DNA of 64,000 nucleotides from Liquidambar formosana. Its lineage: Eukaryota > Streptophyta > Magnoliopsida > Saxifragales > Altingiaceae. The position numbers were made by a program, and so were the translations under genes. Below the pieces are notes generated by a model. It ran no database searches. It was not told where the DNA came from and saw nothing but the letters and a program-made list of their open reading frames with translations. The stretch spans positions 20,062,685 through 20,126,684 of the forward strand of contig CM077829.1 in NCBI GenBank assembly GCA_039720395.1, in the 5' to 3' direction. Below, one piece after another: positions 12,900 through 24,717 of this stretch; within the stretch, counting starts at the first letter, position 1; each line of letters starts with the position of its first letter.

Positions 12900-13150
12900 T
12901 TAGTTGCAAGATTGTAAACTCTTAGAATGGATGGTATCAAACTTGGCAAAAAGGATTTAACAAGATTCAACTTGAAGGTGATTCGCAAATTATCATATGG
13001 ACTTGTCAAAAGAAATATCAATATCCTTGGAACTTGCAGATACTCATTCAAGATTTTGGAACATAGTAGGGATTTTCGATGAGATAATTTTAGACATGTA
13101 TTTAAACAAGCAAATAGAGCAACTAATTATATAGCAAGTTTATAATATTT
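12900..13150 (+). pseudogene. LINE RNase H fragment, copy 1 (frameshifted)
   Basis: Same sequence as the open fragment at 37560-37835 but with several single-base losses, so no long frame survives. Pieces such as KIQLEGDSQIIIWTC are still recognisable as RVT_3-type RNase H. Confidence 0.5.
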
Positions 13151-13886
13151 CGTGATTATGTCATGTTTGAGATAATAGATTTCCTAAAACCTTTGGAATT
13201 TGCATGGAAGATAAATATGGTGTAATTTTCTCGTTGTACTTATTAATTTAATTATTAAAATTTCTTCTTCTATAAAAATAAAATAAAATAAAAATACTTA
13301 CACATTATTCATCACAGTTAATGGATGGATGTCACTTATTCATACATTTGTATTGTATGGTACTGATATAATCATGTTCTCATAAGACCAATTATGTATT
13401 ATATTTGGACTTATGAGAATGTGGTGATGTAAGAATCTATACACCATGCATTGGAAGTCATAACCCTTGCATTGACCCAATGTACCCATAACTCACCAAT
13501 GCAAGAATACAACCCTCAATGCATGATCTTGATAGAAATTTTACAATCCTCATAAGATTGGTTTATATATAAATATTGATCTTACATATAATGGATCTTG
13601 ATGCAAATTACATACAAGATTATTCTTAGTCCTTTTTTATTTTTTTTATCTAAGGTTAAAGTGTTGAATATCGGTAGCCTGTTTTTAAAGTACACGTCAA
13701 ACTACATTTTGACCGTTATATAAAAAATAAATGACAAATATTAAAAGTTTATATATATAGCTTGCATTATGGATCACTTAAATTCGCTTTATATCTGAGT
13801 GCAAAATTGTGTCCCTAAATCTTTCCATATATATAGTAATAGATTAACCACCAATACACCAAGTCATTTCTATACATCAAGGTCAA

Positions 13887-13956
13887 GGGCATTTGGTCTA
13901 GTGGTAGATTCTCGCTTGGGTGCGAGAGGTCCCGAGTTCAATTCTCGGAATGCCCC
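13887..13956 (+). pseudogene. Damaged tRNA-Pro(UGG) copy
   Basis: 70 nt, with the acceptor stem GGGCATT/AATGCCC and T arm intact. Two single T bases are missing relative to the intact 72-nt copy at 38573, one in the D arm and one in the anticodon loop, leaving a 6-nt loop. It would not work as written. If the deletions are sequencing errors, it is simply the same tRNA gene. Confidence 0.8.
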
Positions 13957-14901
13957 TCCTGTCTTTGTTATTATTCTTTCTAGTGTAGTAGTTCAAAAAA
14001 TAAAGGAAAAATATTTCTCTACTTGCTAGACTACATTTTTTTTTTCTTTTCAATGCAAAAAACGAGATATGAGACTGACCTTTATAACTATTGACTAATC
14101 TACTTTGGTTATGTCAAAAGCAAATATGAAGAATTATGGCCTATTTGGTTGTCCCATTTAAAATTAAACAATTCAATAAATTTTACATAAGGTTAAAGGC
14201 ATAAATCTCACTTTGAATTAGAATATTTTAAAATGTTATAGTTATCACTTAGTTGATGATGGAATCAATTTTAAAAAATTTATGAAACACCACTAGTTTA
14301 AATTGCCATTCTTATTTGTAATAATAACTGTCGTTTTTTTCAAATTTGTTATTCAAGATGATAGAGTGATGCCTCAATACTATATAAAATTTCTTGAATG
14401 TCTAATTTCAAATTGGACAACCAACAAGCCTAGTATTTTAAATGCAATGAGAGCTAGCCTCCGTGTGAACTCATGCACAAGAATATGTAATCTGAACCTT
14501 TGTGCTAATACTAATTACAAATGGAAATGCTTGTGACACTTCCCAAAAGCTCTCGTCCCATGTGATTCCAAAAGTCGGTCCGGGTGTTTTGGGGGTTATA
14601 CGAACTTTTAAAGTAGTCTTCTATATTGTTCACGTACAAATATTATTAAATTTTAAATATTCACTAATTTTTTTTTTAGTACACACATAAAATTTACTTG
14701 TATTGGAGTACTCAAAATTATATATAGATTAAGATCACAACAAATCATTATAGAACTAAAAAATCTAAATTTGATTATTGCTTTATAATTTAGCAAATCT
14801 ACGTATACAACAAGACAAAAACACCAAACAAATTCTATGGGGTTTTTTTTTTTTTTTTTTGGTGCGGAGTTGGGGGGGGGGGGGGGGGGGTGGGGTGTGG
14901 G

Positions 14902-14907
14902 NNNNNN
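14902..14907. other. Assembly gap (six N)
   Basis: Six N bases preceded by a poly-T run (14840-14860) and a long G tract (14873-14890). Left of the gap is the duplicated MULE flank. Right of it the sequence starts abruptly inside a reverse transcriptase domain, so the gap joins two unrelated contexts. Confidence 0.98.
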
Positions 14908-14917
14908 GGATAGTACA

Positions 14918-17735
14918 GTGGGACATGCACTCCTCTCCTTCATGGACGGATTCTCCGGGTATAACCAGATAAAGATGGCGCCTCAAGACATGGAGAAAAC
15001 AGCCTTTATCACGCAATTGGGGAACGTACTGTTACAAGGTAATGCCTTTTGGCTTAAGAACGCTGGGGCTACTTACCAAAGAGCAGCTACGACCTTATTG
15101 CATGATATGATCCATAAGGAAGTAGAGGTTTATGTCGATGAATATGATCGTGAAGTCCGTCGATAGAGAGGGCATTTCAAGGCACTAGAGAAATTCCTAG
15201 AGCGAGCAAAAAAGTACAATCTCCGTCTCAACCCACAGAAGTGCACTTTTAGTGTCACTGCAGGCAAGTTATTGGGGTTTATGATCACTCAGAGAGGTAT
15301 CGAAGTGGACCCAGGGAAGATAAAAGCTATTGCTGGAGATGGAGCCGCCTAGCACTGAAGAAGCAGATCCGGGGTTTTCTGGGAAGAGTTCAATACATAA
15401 GCCGATTCATTGCCAACTTAACCATGGTTTGCGAACCAATCTTCAAATTGCTTAAGAAAGGTGTGCCAAAAGTATGGAACGAAGAATGCCAAGAGGCCTT
15501 TGAGACCATTAAGAGATACTTGAGCAATCCTCCAATCTTAGTTCCCCCACGGCAAGGTGCGCCACTTTTGTTATACTTAACGGTCACCGAAACCGCGACG
15601 GGAGCTTTGTTAGCTCAATATCTTGAAGGGTCTACAAAGGAGGAATGCCATCTACTACCTAAGCAAGAAAATGACAGACTATGAAGTGAAGTACAATGCA
15701 ATTGAAAAGGCTTGTGTGGCACTAGTATGGGCGACGCAGAAACTCCGGCACTACATGATGTCCTTCGAAGTGTTCTTGATAAGTCGCATGGACCCGTTGA
15801 AGTACCTGGTAGAAAGGCCAGTATTGTCATTCAGAACTGCTCGATGGTCAATTCTCCTCAATGAATTCGACATCAAGTACGTGAATCAGAGTCTATCAAG
15901 GGAAGCGTCATCGCAGACTACCTAGCCAGCTGTCCGGTGTCATCATCCGCTCCGTTCAACGATCAATTCCCAGATGAGGACGTGTTAGAGATTGGTAGAA
16001 AAACTTGGAGAGTATACTTCGATGGGGCAGCCAATAAGAAAGGTTATGGGATAGGAGTCCTGCTGGTCTCACCCGAAGAGGCATTTACACCGTTGGCGGT
16101 CAAGTTGGGGTTCGAAGCCACCAACAACATTGCTGAGTATGAGGCCTGTATCCTAGCACTGGAAGCGGCACTTGAATTGGGGATCAAAGAATTAGAAGTG
16201 TTCGGGGACTTGGCGCTAATCATTTGTTAGATAAAAGGGGAATGGAAAACTCGAGATGAGAAGCTGCTACCCTACCATGCCTACCTGGAAGCTCTAACCA
16301 AGGAGTTCTCAGAGATAGAATTTAACTACCTTTCAAGGAACAAGAACCAGTTCGCCGATGCCTTGGCGACCCTAGCATCCATGGTGGAGATACCTGAAGA
16401 GGGAAATGTGAAGCCGTTGGTGATAGAATGCCGAGACAAGCCTGTGTACTGTTGTGCAATCCGAGGAGGAGAGGTAAATGATGGCCGTCCGTGGTTCCAT
16501 GACATAAAGAAGTTCATTGAAGAAAGGGAATACCCAGAAGGAGCATCTCGTATCGATAGAAAAACCCTAAGGCGGTTGGCGAGTCACTATGTACTTTGTG
16601 GAGGAAAGCTATATCGGAGATCATACGACGGGATCCACCTGCTGTGTGTCACCGAGGAGGAAGCCGAGCATCTGATTAAAGAAATCCATGAAGGGACAGG
16701 GGCTCCGCACATGAACAGCTATATGTTGGCTAAGAAAATCATGAGGCTAGGCTATTATTGGTCCACCATGGAAAGAGACTGCCACGCACATGTCAAGAAG
16801 TGCCACAAATGCCAACTGTTCGCCAGTGGACAACATTTGCCTTCTATGCCTTTAACAAGTATGTCGTCACCTTGGCCATTCGCAGTATGGGGGATAGATA
16901 TCATCGGACAGATCAAGCCAAAGGCATCAAATGGGCATGAATACATCCTGGTCGCCATCGACTACTTCACTAAGTGGGTGGAAGCAGCGTCCTTCAAGAC
17001 CTTGAATTCCAAGAAGGTAGCACAGTTCATACAGCACAGCATCATCTATCGATATGGGGTACCGCATGAAGTTATCTCAGACAATGGCCAGCACTTTCAG
17101 AAAGAAGCCCATGAGCTCTTGCAAAAGTATGGCATAGCCCACCATCTGTCGTCACCATACCGTCCTCAGACTAATGGAGCGGTGGAAGCAGCTAACAAGA
17201 ACATCAAGAAGATACTACAGAAGACTGCGGACTCACACACAGACTGGCATGAGAAGTTGCCATTGGCTCTATGGGGTTACAGAACATCAATAAGGTCGTC
17301 AACAGGGGCTACCCCTTATTCTCTAGTTTATGGAATGGAGGCCGTGTTGCCAGTTGAATTGGAAGTTCCTTTACTAAGAGTTGCCGTGGAGAGCCAGATA
17401 ACAGAAGTGGACTGGGTTAAGAGCCGCTATAATGAGTTAGCTTTGCTGGATGAAAGGCGTTTAAGGGCGCTGTATCATGTTCAGGGGTATCAACGGAAAG
17501 TTGCCAGAGCATTCAACAAGCATGTCAAAGATCGAGGTCTAAAGAAAGGGGATGTAGTGCTGAAAGAAATCAGAGCTCCAGTGTTCGTCCGCGGGGAAAA
17601 TTCAAGCCAAGTTGGGGTGGGCCATACATTATCAAAGAGATATTGCCAGCAGGGGCTGTTCGCCTCATGGATTTAGATGGAATTGAGTTCGCTCGTCCAA
17701 CTAATTTGGATCAATTGAAGAAATATCATGTTTGA
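14918..17735 (+). pseudogene. Tat pol remnant: RT (partial), RNase H, second RNase H, integrase
   Basis: RT begins at LLSFMDGFSGYNQIKM. The catalytic YVDD region reads YVDE followed by a frameshift (about 15130-15150). RNase H occupies about 15540-15925 in two frames (YYLSKKMTDYEVKYNAIEKAC). The second RNase H starts near 16010 (YFDGAANKKGYGIGVLLVS) and stops at a TAG at 16228 where a Gln is expected. Integrase follows from about 16660: zinc-binding H..H..CHKC, then the catalytic core with VAIDYFTKWVEA, VISDNGQHF and NGAVEAANK supplying the D,D,E triad. A frameshift near 17590 separates the last codons, ending at a TGA at 17733-17735. At least three frameshifts and one stop make it non-functional. 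Confidence 0.85.
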
Positions 17736-18041
17736 AGCCTGCTAGGTTGAAAACCCGTAAGGGCGGCCTAGGCAAAAGTTAAGGCATAAGAACTACGTAA
17801 GACCTGATTCTCCATTCAAAAACAAAAAAAAAAAACAAAAAAAAAAAAAACAAAAAAAAAAAGAAGAAAAAAAAACCATGGAGATACGTAGGCAACCCAT
17901 AAAGTTACCTTGGGTGCGGTCTAAATCAAACAAGAAAATCCCAAATTTGATTTATTATTGGCAATTTATTCAAAACTAAAATTGATTGACATAGCAATTC
18001 ATTGGTATTAAGTAAAGAACTATAAATATGCCATAAATATC
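17736..18041. other. Pol to antisense-gene spacer, A-rich
   Basis: Non-coding. Contains a run of A with scattered C at about 17819-17876, then GGAGATACGTAGGCAACCC. A similar ACGTAGGCGCTC motif lies in the LTR near 24160. Confidence 0.6.
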
Positions 18042-19341
18042 CTATTCTATTGAGTCTTCAGTTTTTCTTGGGCTTCTTTGCAGCTCGCTCCTCAGCTTTC
18101 TTCTTCTCTCTTCATGTCTTCTTTTCTTCCTCAAGTCATGTTCATAAGCTGCTGTTACTGCTTCCATAATATCTTCTCTGCAAGATCCAAGTTCATTGTT
18201 CTTGATAAGTCCAAAAATCCTTTCTCTTCGAGTAGTCTCTCTCTCACCTAAATTGCTTTTCAACCATTCCTTATACTCGGGGCTCATCATATACGGACCA
18301 TCAGTATTCGTCACTTGAGTCAGTGTCAGCTTTCTAGGCCATCGGTCCTTCGCCCAAGTCACTACAGAAAGACCCGCGGGCACCACAGGATAGTCACCTT
18401 TCAAGGAAGTGGGTATGGTTTGCATGGCACCCATCTGACGCAGAACCCTTGAAGGCCAATAGAAGGAAGTAGACCTCAGTCCTATGAGTCTCACCATGGC
18501 ACATCCAGAAGTCCGCAGAAGCACCTGGTCACTGCAGCCCCATATGAATACAAACCACTTGACACTCCTCCAAGAAAGGGTTGGAAGTAACCTAGCCAAT
18601 CTCTCAATGAAAATTGCCCAGGTAGTTCAATGCGGCGAAGGCAGTAATGCTGGGGCTTGTATGGTGTAATGGCAACTGGTGACAAGAAATTCAGTCTTTC
18701 AAGCAACCACATCTGCAGTAGAATGGGGCTACCTCCTAAAGGAACCTTTGGGTCCTCATGAGTTTTATCCAAACCATTCAGGGTTTCAGCTAGCACCATG
18801 GGAATCAAGTTATGGCCCTTGGCAAGGAGAGGAATCAAGTCACAGATTTGAATGGGAACATGTGGAGTACCAGTGGAAATAAGAAAACGACCAATGAGGC
18901 AAAGGCAAGAGCATGATTAATAGGAAAGGTAAAATTCAGAATACCTTTACTATCACAAGCTAAAAAAGAGGTTGCCAATTTCATCAAGTCTACCATATGG
19001 TCCTTTACAAACGTAGAGGCATATTGTGAGTGAATCCCAAGTAGATTGGAGAAAGAAGTAAGAAAGCTTGGGCGAGGAGTAGGGAGAATGAAAGGACCTA
19101 CCGTTGAAACTCCATACAATGCACAGAATTCCTCCATGGTTGGGCACAGTTCTTCATAGTTGAAGTGGAACACATGAACTTGAGGATCCCAAAAATATGT
19201 AGCAGCAGTCAAGAGGTTCGTTTCAAGCCTCACATGCCTCAAGGAGAGCAATGGATCCAAGCCAAAGCACTTGAACTCAGATTTTGCTTCAGCACTCATA
19301 ACTCTCAAAAACCCTCCTAAAAATTTGTCTAGAGCCTCCAT
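18042..19341 (-). pseudogene. Antisense ORF of the Tat element, plant-mobile-domain-like (DUF7745-like) protein
   Basis: On the strand opposite pol, three overlapping frames (19341-18835, 18838-18491, 18599-18042) read as one protein of about 410 residues broken by frameshifts near 18835 and 18540. The N-terminus MEALDKFLGGFLRVMS leads into TAATYFWDPQVHVFHFNYEE and LCPTMEEFCALYGV, then PLGGSPILLQMWLLERL, FYWPSRVLRQMGAMQ and a basic, charged C-terminus. This pattern resembles plant proteins of the DUF7745 / plant-mobile-domain group that occur as antisense genes in Tat/Ogre retrotransposons. Family naming is from memory of motif style and is tentative. Its role in the element is unknown. Confidence 0.6.
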
Positions 19342-19829
19342 AATTTCTAATGAATGAATACAAGTAGGTTTAGGAACCTCTTGGATGTGTTTTTATAGGG
19401 AAAAGGTCACAAATCCAAGTTCAAATAGGAAAAAACCCATCAGAATAGGAAGTTTCCTATTCAAAGTGGGATTTCTGCTTCGGGCTCGGGTAACCACCCA
19501 GGCCTGGGCGGCTAGCCTCCTGAGGCCTGGTGGTCACCCAAGCCACCTTGTTTTGGCTTTCTCCCTCGCTTTGTCTCACCTTGACGCGTGATCAAACCTC
19601 CTTCCAAATGAGATATTCAACACTTTTTGAGCTTAAAATCAATCAAATTCCATCTTGAAATCAATTCCTTGAATGATTTTATGTTCAAAAGGGTTGAATA
19701 TATTTCCCCTGTGTCATGCCAACTCAAGTGACAATGTGTTAAGTCACTCTCCTCTTGCACCATGCCTGTTCAATCTTGATAAATTGATCATATATCCTCA
19801 TTTCAAATCTTGATTTTTCATCCTACTTG

Positions 19830-21695
19830 GTTGAATATATTCATCGCTTGAATGTGTTCTTCCATTTCAAAAGTGTATTCACCCTTTGAATATGCTTCTC
19901 AGTTTCAAATTCTCATTCTCTATCATACTTGGTTGAATATATTCATCACTTGAATATATTCTTCCATTTCAAAAGCATGTTCACCCATTGAATATGCTTC
20001 CTAGTTTCAGATCCTCATTATCACTTACTTGGTTAAATATATTCATCACTTGAATATATTTCTCCATTTCAATGGTATGTTCATCACTTGAACATACTTC
20101 TCAGATCATTTGTCACTTACTTGGTTAAGTATATCCATCGCTTGGGTATACTTCTCCATTTCAATGGTATGTTCATCACTTGAACATACTTCTCAGATCA
20201 TTTGTCACTTACTTGGTTAAGTATATCCATCACTTGGGTATATTTTTCCATTTCAATGGTATACTCATCACTTGAGTATACTTCTCAGATATTTTGCCAC
20301 TTACTTGGTTAAGTATATCCATCGCTTGGGTATATTTCTCCATTTCAATGGTATGTTCATCACTTGAACATACTTCTTAGATTATTTGTCACTTACTTGG
20401 TTAAATATATTCATGACTAGAATATATTTCTCCATTTCAATGGTGTACTCATCACTTGAGTACACTTCTCAGATTATTCTCTATCTTACTTGCTTAAGTA
20501 TATCCATCGCTTGGATATATTTCTCTATTTCAATGGTATGTTTATCACTTAAACATACTTGTCACTTACTTGGTTAAGTATATCCATCACTTGGATATAT
20601 TTCTCTATTTCAATGGTATGTTTATCACTTAAACATACTTGTCACTTACTTGGTTAAGTATATTCGTGACTAGAATAGATTTCTCCATTTCAATGGTGTA
20701 CTCATCACTTGAGTACACTTCTCAGATTATTCTTATCTTACTTGGTTAAATATATCCGTCGTTTGGATATATTTCTCCATTTCAATGGTATGCTCATCAC
20801 TTGAGTGTACTTCTCAGCTTACTTGGTTAAATATATCCATCACTTGGATACATTTCTCCATTTCAAAAGTATGTTCATCACTTGAACGTACTTCTCAGTC
20901 TTTTTCAATCATTAAGTATACTCATCACTTGAGTATATTTCTCAGCATCTTTTTCATCACTTGGGTAAATATGTTCGTGACCTGAATATATTTCTCCATT
21001 TCAAAAGTACACTCATCACTTGAATACACCTCTCAGATTATTCTTATCCTACTTGGTTAAGTATATCCATCGCTTGGGTATATTTCTCCATTTCAATGGT
21101 ATGTTCATCACTTGAACATACTTCTCAGATTATTACTTGGTTAAATATATTCATCACTTGAATATATTTCTCCATTTCAATGGTATACTCATCACTTGAG
21201 TATACTTCTCAGTTCATTCTCTATCTTACTTAGTTAAATATATTCGTGACCTGAATATATTTCTCATTTTTCAAAAGTATGTTCATCACTTGAACGTACT
21301 TCTCAGTCCTTCTCAATCATTAAGTATCCTCACCACTTGAGTATACTTCTCAGATTTCATTCTCAGATTACTTGGTTAAATATATTCGTGACCTGAATAT
21401 ATTTCTCCATTTCAATGGTATACTCATCACTTGAGTATACTTCTCAGATATTTTGTCACTTACTTGGTTAAGTATATCCATCGCTTGGATATATTTCTCC
21501 ATTTCAAAGGTATGTTCATCACTTGAACGTACTTCTCAGATTTCATTCTCATCACTTGGTCAAATATATTCGTGACTAGAATATATCTTTCCATTTCAAA
21601 AGTATGTTCATTCGTAGTGGCTTGAATATGCTTCTCTTATCAATTCTCAACCCTCAGTGGTTTAAGTATACTCATGACTTGAGTATACTTCCTTA
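19830..21695. repeat. Tandem array of about 41 short hairpins with covarying stems
   Basis: The array alternates two hairpin positions. One follows ACTTGGTTAA and precedes TTTCTCCATTTCAATGG; the other follows CAATGG and precedes CTTCTCAG, for an average of about 90-100 bp per pair. Each hairpin has 7-10 bp arms around a 5-nt loop, usually TCACT or TCGCT. Arm pairs seen include ATATTCA/TGAATAT, ATGTTCA/TGAACAT, ATACTCA/TGAGTAT, GTACTCA/TGAGTAC, ATATCCA/TGGATAT and ATGTTTA/TAAACAT. Substitutions on one arm are thus matched on the other. The linker CCATTTCAATGG is itself a 5-bp inverted repeat. It lies between the antisense gene and the 3' LTR, where Tat elements often carry tandem repeats. Confidence 0.9.
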
Positions 21696-21815
21696 TTTCA
21701 GTCTCAGGTTTTCAACCTCCCATCATTGTTGGTATCAGTGTGTGATTTCTCTGGGCTTTTTGGCCAAAAATGGGTTGTTCTTTATCATTGGTTCACAAGT
21801 GTAACTTGTTCGCCA

Positions 21816-21827
21816 ATGAGGGGCTTC
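21816..21827 (+). other. Polypurine tract of the Tat element
   Basis: ATGAGGGGCTTC immediately precedes the LTR start TGTCACACC. Its position and G-rich core fit the plus-strand primer site. Confidence 0.6.
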
Positions 21828-24643
21828 TGTCACACCCCATTTTTGCACCACCTTACTAGGGCTCATCATTTCATGCATGTTTTTGTTTTGTTTTTTAGTC
21901 TAGTCACTTGCATTAGTTTTCTAGAGTCACAAGGACAATGGATATGAATTTTGGTTCAAATTGGAGTTGATCTTGAGGGATAATAAGAGCTTTTGTGACT
22001 TGAGGGGCATAATCGTCTTTTAAGTCCCAAACTTTTCATTTGACCTTGAAATGATCTCCAAATTGTCAATTGGAGTTCATATGGATGCATAAGAGGTATT
22101 TCTAGGTTCAATTTGGTAAGTCAATGGCTCGGGATTAAAATGGCTCGATGTAGTTCAAGTTGGTTAATTGACCCTTCCTTGGGTTAGCTCTAATTGACTC
22201 ACAATTACCAACCAAATCTTTTCAAATTGACTTTCATTAGTCATCATTTTACCCTCAAAAGTGTTTCATGAAGTTCAATTTTGATATGGCCTGATGATGA
22301 GTTTAGTGTGGTTATTTACGGATTATCCTTGAAGAATTAGTGCGAATCACAGCATGAGATTTTTGGTTAAAATGAAAAGAAAATTATTTTATTAAATTAG
22401 CCATTTTTATCATGACACTAACACGTGTACGTATGTGATGAGTGTGTGTACGCACATACGATACATGTGCATGCGTGTTAGCGGTCAGTCTCCCAATTTT
22501 TATAAAAGACAATTTCCTTTTCCTATTCAGATTAGAAGTCTTTTATCATTATAAAATACCTTTTGATTATTCTCCAAAGAAACCTAGTCTAGGAAGGAAA
22601 GGGAAACTCCAGATTTCAGCTATAAATACTCTCTTAATGTCTTTAAACAAAGGAAGAGGAGAAGAGGGTTTGGAGGGAGTGAAATTCGTCATAATTCAGC
22701 AGCAAATTTTTTGAAAACCAGCAGTCGTATTTTAATCATAACGTTTTCATCCGAAGTCAGAATTTGATGAAATTGGTCTTGTTAGAAAGATAATTCAATT
22801 CTCTACAACTTTGTATTTCACAAGCTTTGTCCAAATCCAACGTTTTCATACCCAAAAACGCGATTGAAGTTGCTGCTGCTGCAACGTGACGAAAATCACT
22901 TTTCTTTTCTCTTGTTCTCTTTTTGTTTTCTATTTCTTTCCAAAGTTGAGTTGAGTTTTGATCTCTTTGCTGTGATACCACTTTGACAAAGAGGAGGATT
23001 CGTGTTGGTTTGATTCACTCTAAAGACCTGAGGAGCCACGAACAATTACAAACACAAGGGGAGCCACCTTATGCATTAATACTTGAGTGTTTGAGAGAGA
23101 ATAAGGTATTCTCCTTCTCTATTCAAGCTTAAACTAGGTTTTCATATGGGTTAGGCTTATTGCATGTTAAAAGTAGCCTTTTTTATCATGTATTAACACT
23201 CTAGCTAGTTAATATACATGGAATATCTATTGTTTATCTACTGTTTAGCATGCTTTAGGGCTGTCCTTTATGTTTCAATGCATAGTTATGATTCTTGTGC
23301 TCCTGTTTGTCCTTGTGCTAGGATTAGTGTCATTGCATGTTAGAGTTAGGATTTTCATCATGTTATATTGCTTTAGTTAGTTAATATGCATGATATAATT
23401 TCTGTTTAGTTTGGTTTTAGCATGATTAAAGTATGTCTTGTGAGTTTTTAAGCATATTTGTGAGTTTAGGGTTTTAGAGTCATTGTTTCGTGTTTGTTTT
23501 CATATAGCATGATAAAGTAGACTTTTTTATTGGTTTTTCTTCGTGTTTGCTATATATGTTTTTCATATGGAGTAAACATGATAGTTTTGCATGCATGTTA
23601 GTATGTTTTAGGGTTTTTATGCATGATATGGTTCTAGGAATATGTTAGGACTTATTATTGTTCGTTGTTTTTGCTATTGGCATGCTTAGTGGATGATTTT
23701 AGGCCATAATACTATTCTGTCCAGATTTGCATGTTAGTGTTTTCGCATGGTTTTGAGCACTTGTAAGGGTGCAAATAGGTGTGGTATTTGTCCCATGGCA
23801 AATAGGGCTGCTTATGTCTGAAATGGCTAAATGCTTGGAGCTAATTGCGCTCAGGTAAGTGGGTGTGAAGGTGCCCCAATTCACCTTTCTTCTTAACTCA
23901 TTCTCTTCTCCCTATCTAGGGTTAATTTTTAATACAAGTCTATGGTTTAATCAAAGGTTTCCTTCATAAATAAAATTCTGGTTTTTATTAAAGTTTCCAT
24001 TTTGTGGATTTCTTTCCTAAAATCAAACTTTCTATCATATTCAACTCTTTTGATTCAAATAAGGAAACCTAGGGTTTTTACCATAGGTTTATATTAGGAT
24101 TCAACCCTAATTCTAATCGAACTACGTGGACTTTGATCCATGTATTTCGCTGCATGGTACGTAGGCGCTCTTCGTGAGGCTCAAGTCCGTTCTAGGATCC
24201 AAGCATCCTAGGTTTATTTTTGTTTTCTTTTCTTCTTTTTCTTTTTCTGTTTTTATGTGCTTATTATGCATGGATGGATGAATGAAATATATGATATGCA
24301 TGCAATTCTTGTGATGATATACTTGCTGATTTTTGTATGGGAAAGATCTTAATTTAGCCCAAATGAACTGAGAGACCGAAAGGGTGACATGGGTGCCTAT
24401 AGGCTTTGCCTAGAACCTTCCCATGTCATAACTTAGCCTCCGAATCCCCGATTTCTTTGGTTTTCAAAAGATTGGTTTTTGTCTTTCCTTTTTTATGGAG
24501 TCATTCAAATTGTTTTCCTAAAACAAACTATTTTTAGGGTTTTCCTTGTTTCCTTTAAAAAATAAGGTGGCGACTCCTTTCCTTTTTCTTTTTCAAACCC
24601 ATTTTCTTTCAATCCCTTGTGGGCCCGATTTCCGGGGTTCACA
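21828..24643 (+). repeat. 3' LTR of the Tat element (2816 bp)
   Basis: Starts TGTCACACCCCATTTTTG and ends GGGGTTCACA, giving the TG...CA termini of an LTR. A TATAAATA box at 22621-22628 suggests the U3/R boundary just downstream. The following ATACC would be the 5-bp target duplication, but the 5' partner is outside the assembled sequence. The partner LTR is missing, so no age can be estimated. Confidence 0.8.
22621..22628 (+). promoter_or_regulatory. TATA box of the Tat LTR
   Basis: TATAAATA about 790 bp into the LTR, the only good TATA match in its first kilobase. Confidence 0.45.
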
Positions 24644-24717
24644 ATACCCACCTCCCAAAAAGTCTAAAGTACCCCTCTTCCAAATAAACCTAACCCTCAC
24701 CCACCCCACTCCCTCCC

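Larger units (their letters stand above)
12600..14880. repeat. Duplicated MULE flank, copy 1 (low-quality or decayed)
   Basis: This segment matches 37248-39600 nearly base for base, including a LINE RNase H piece and a tRNA-Pro. The first 9 bp after the MULE are its target-site duplication. Where the two copies differ by length, this copy is almost always the one missing single bases, for example in homopolymers and in the tRNA. This suggests unpolished sequence beside the gap, or decay. Confidence 0.85.
14908..24643 (+). mobile_element. Ty3/Gypsy retrotransposon, Tat lineage, 5'-truncated by the gap
   Basis: From left to right: the end of RT, RNase H, a second (archaeal-type) RNase H, integrase, an antisense gene, a hairpin tandem array, a polypurine tract and a 2816-bp 3' LTR. 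Two RNase H domains plus an antisense ORF between pol and the 3' LTR are marks of the Tat lineage. The 5' LTR, gag and protease are absent because the sequence begins at the N gap. The LTR ends in CA at 24643, directly against MULE sequence equivalent to position 11325 of the short copy. The element therefore inserted about 70 bp inside the left end of the long MULE. Confidence 0.85.

Noticed and set aside
14653..15016. ORFs crossing the N gap with Gly- or Pro-rich segments
   Set aside because: Artefacts of the G tract and N bases.
19830..21695. Regular repeats and spacers resembling a CRISPR array
   Set aside because: Plant nuclear DNA, no cas genes, and the 'spacers' are themselves repeated. 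The array lies inside a retrotransposon.
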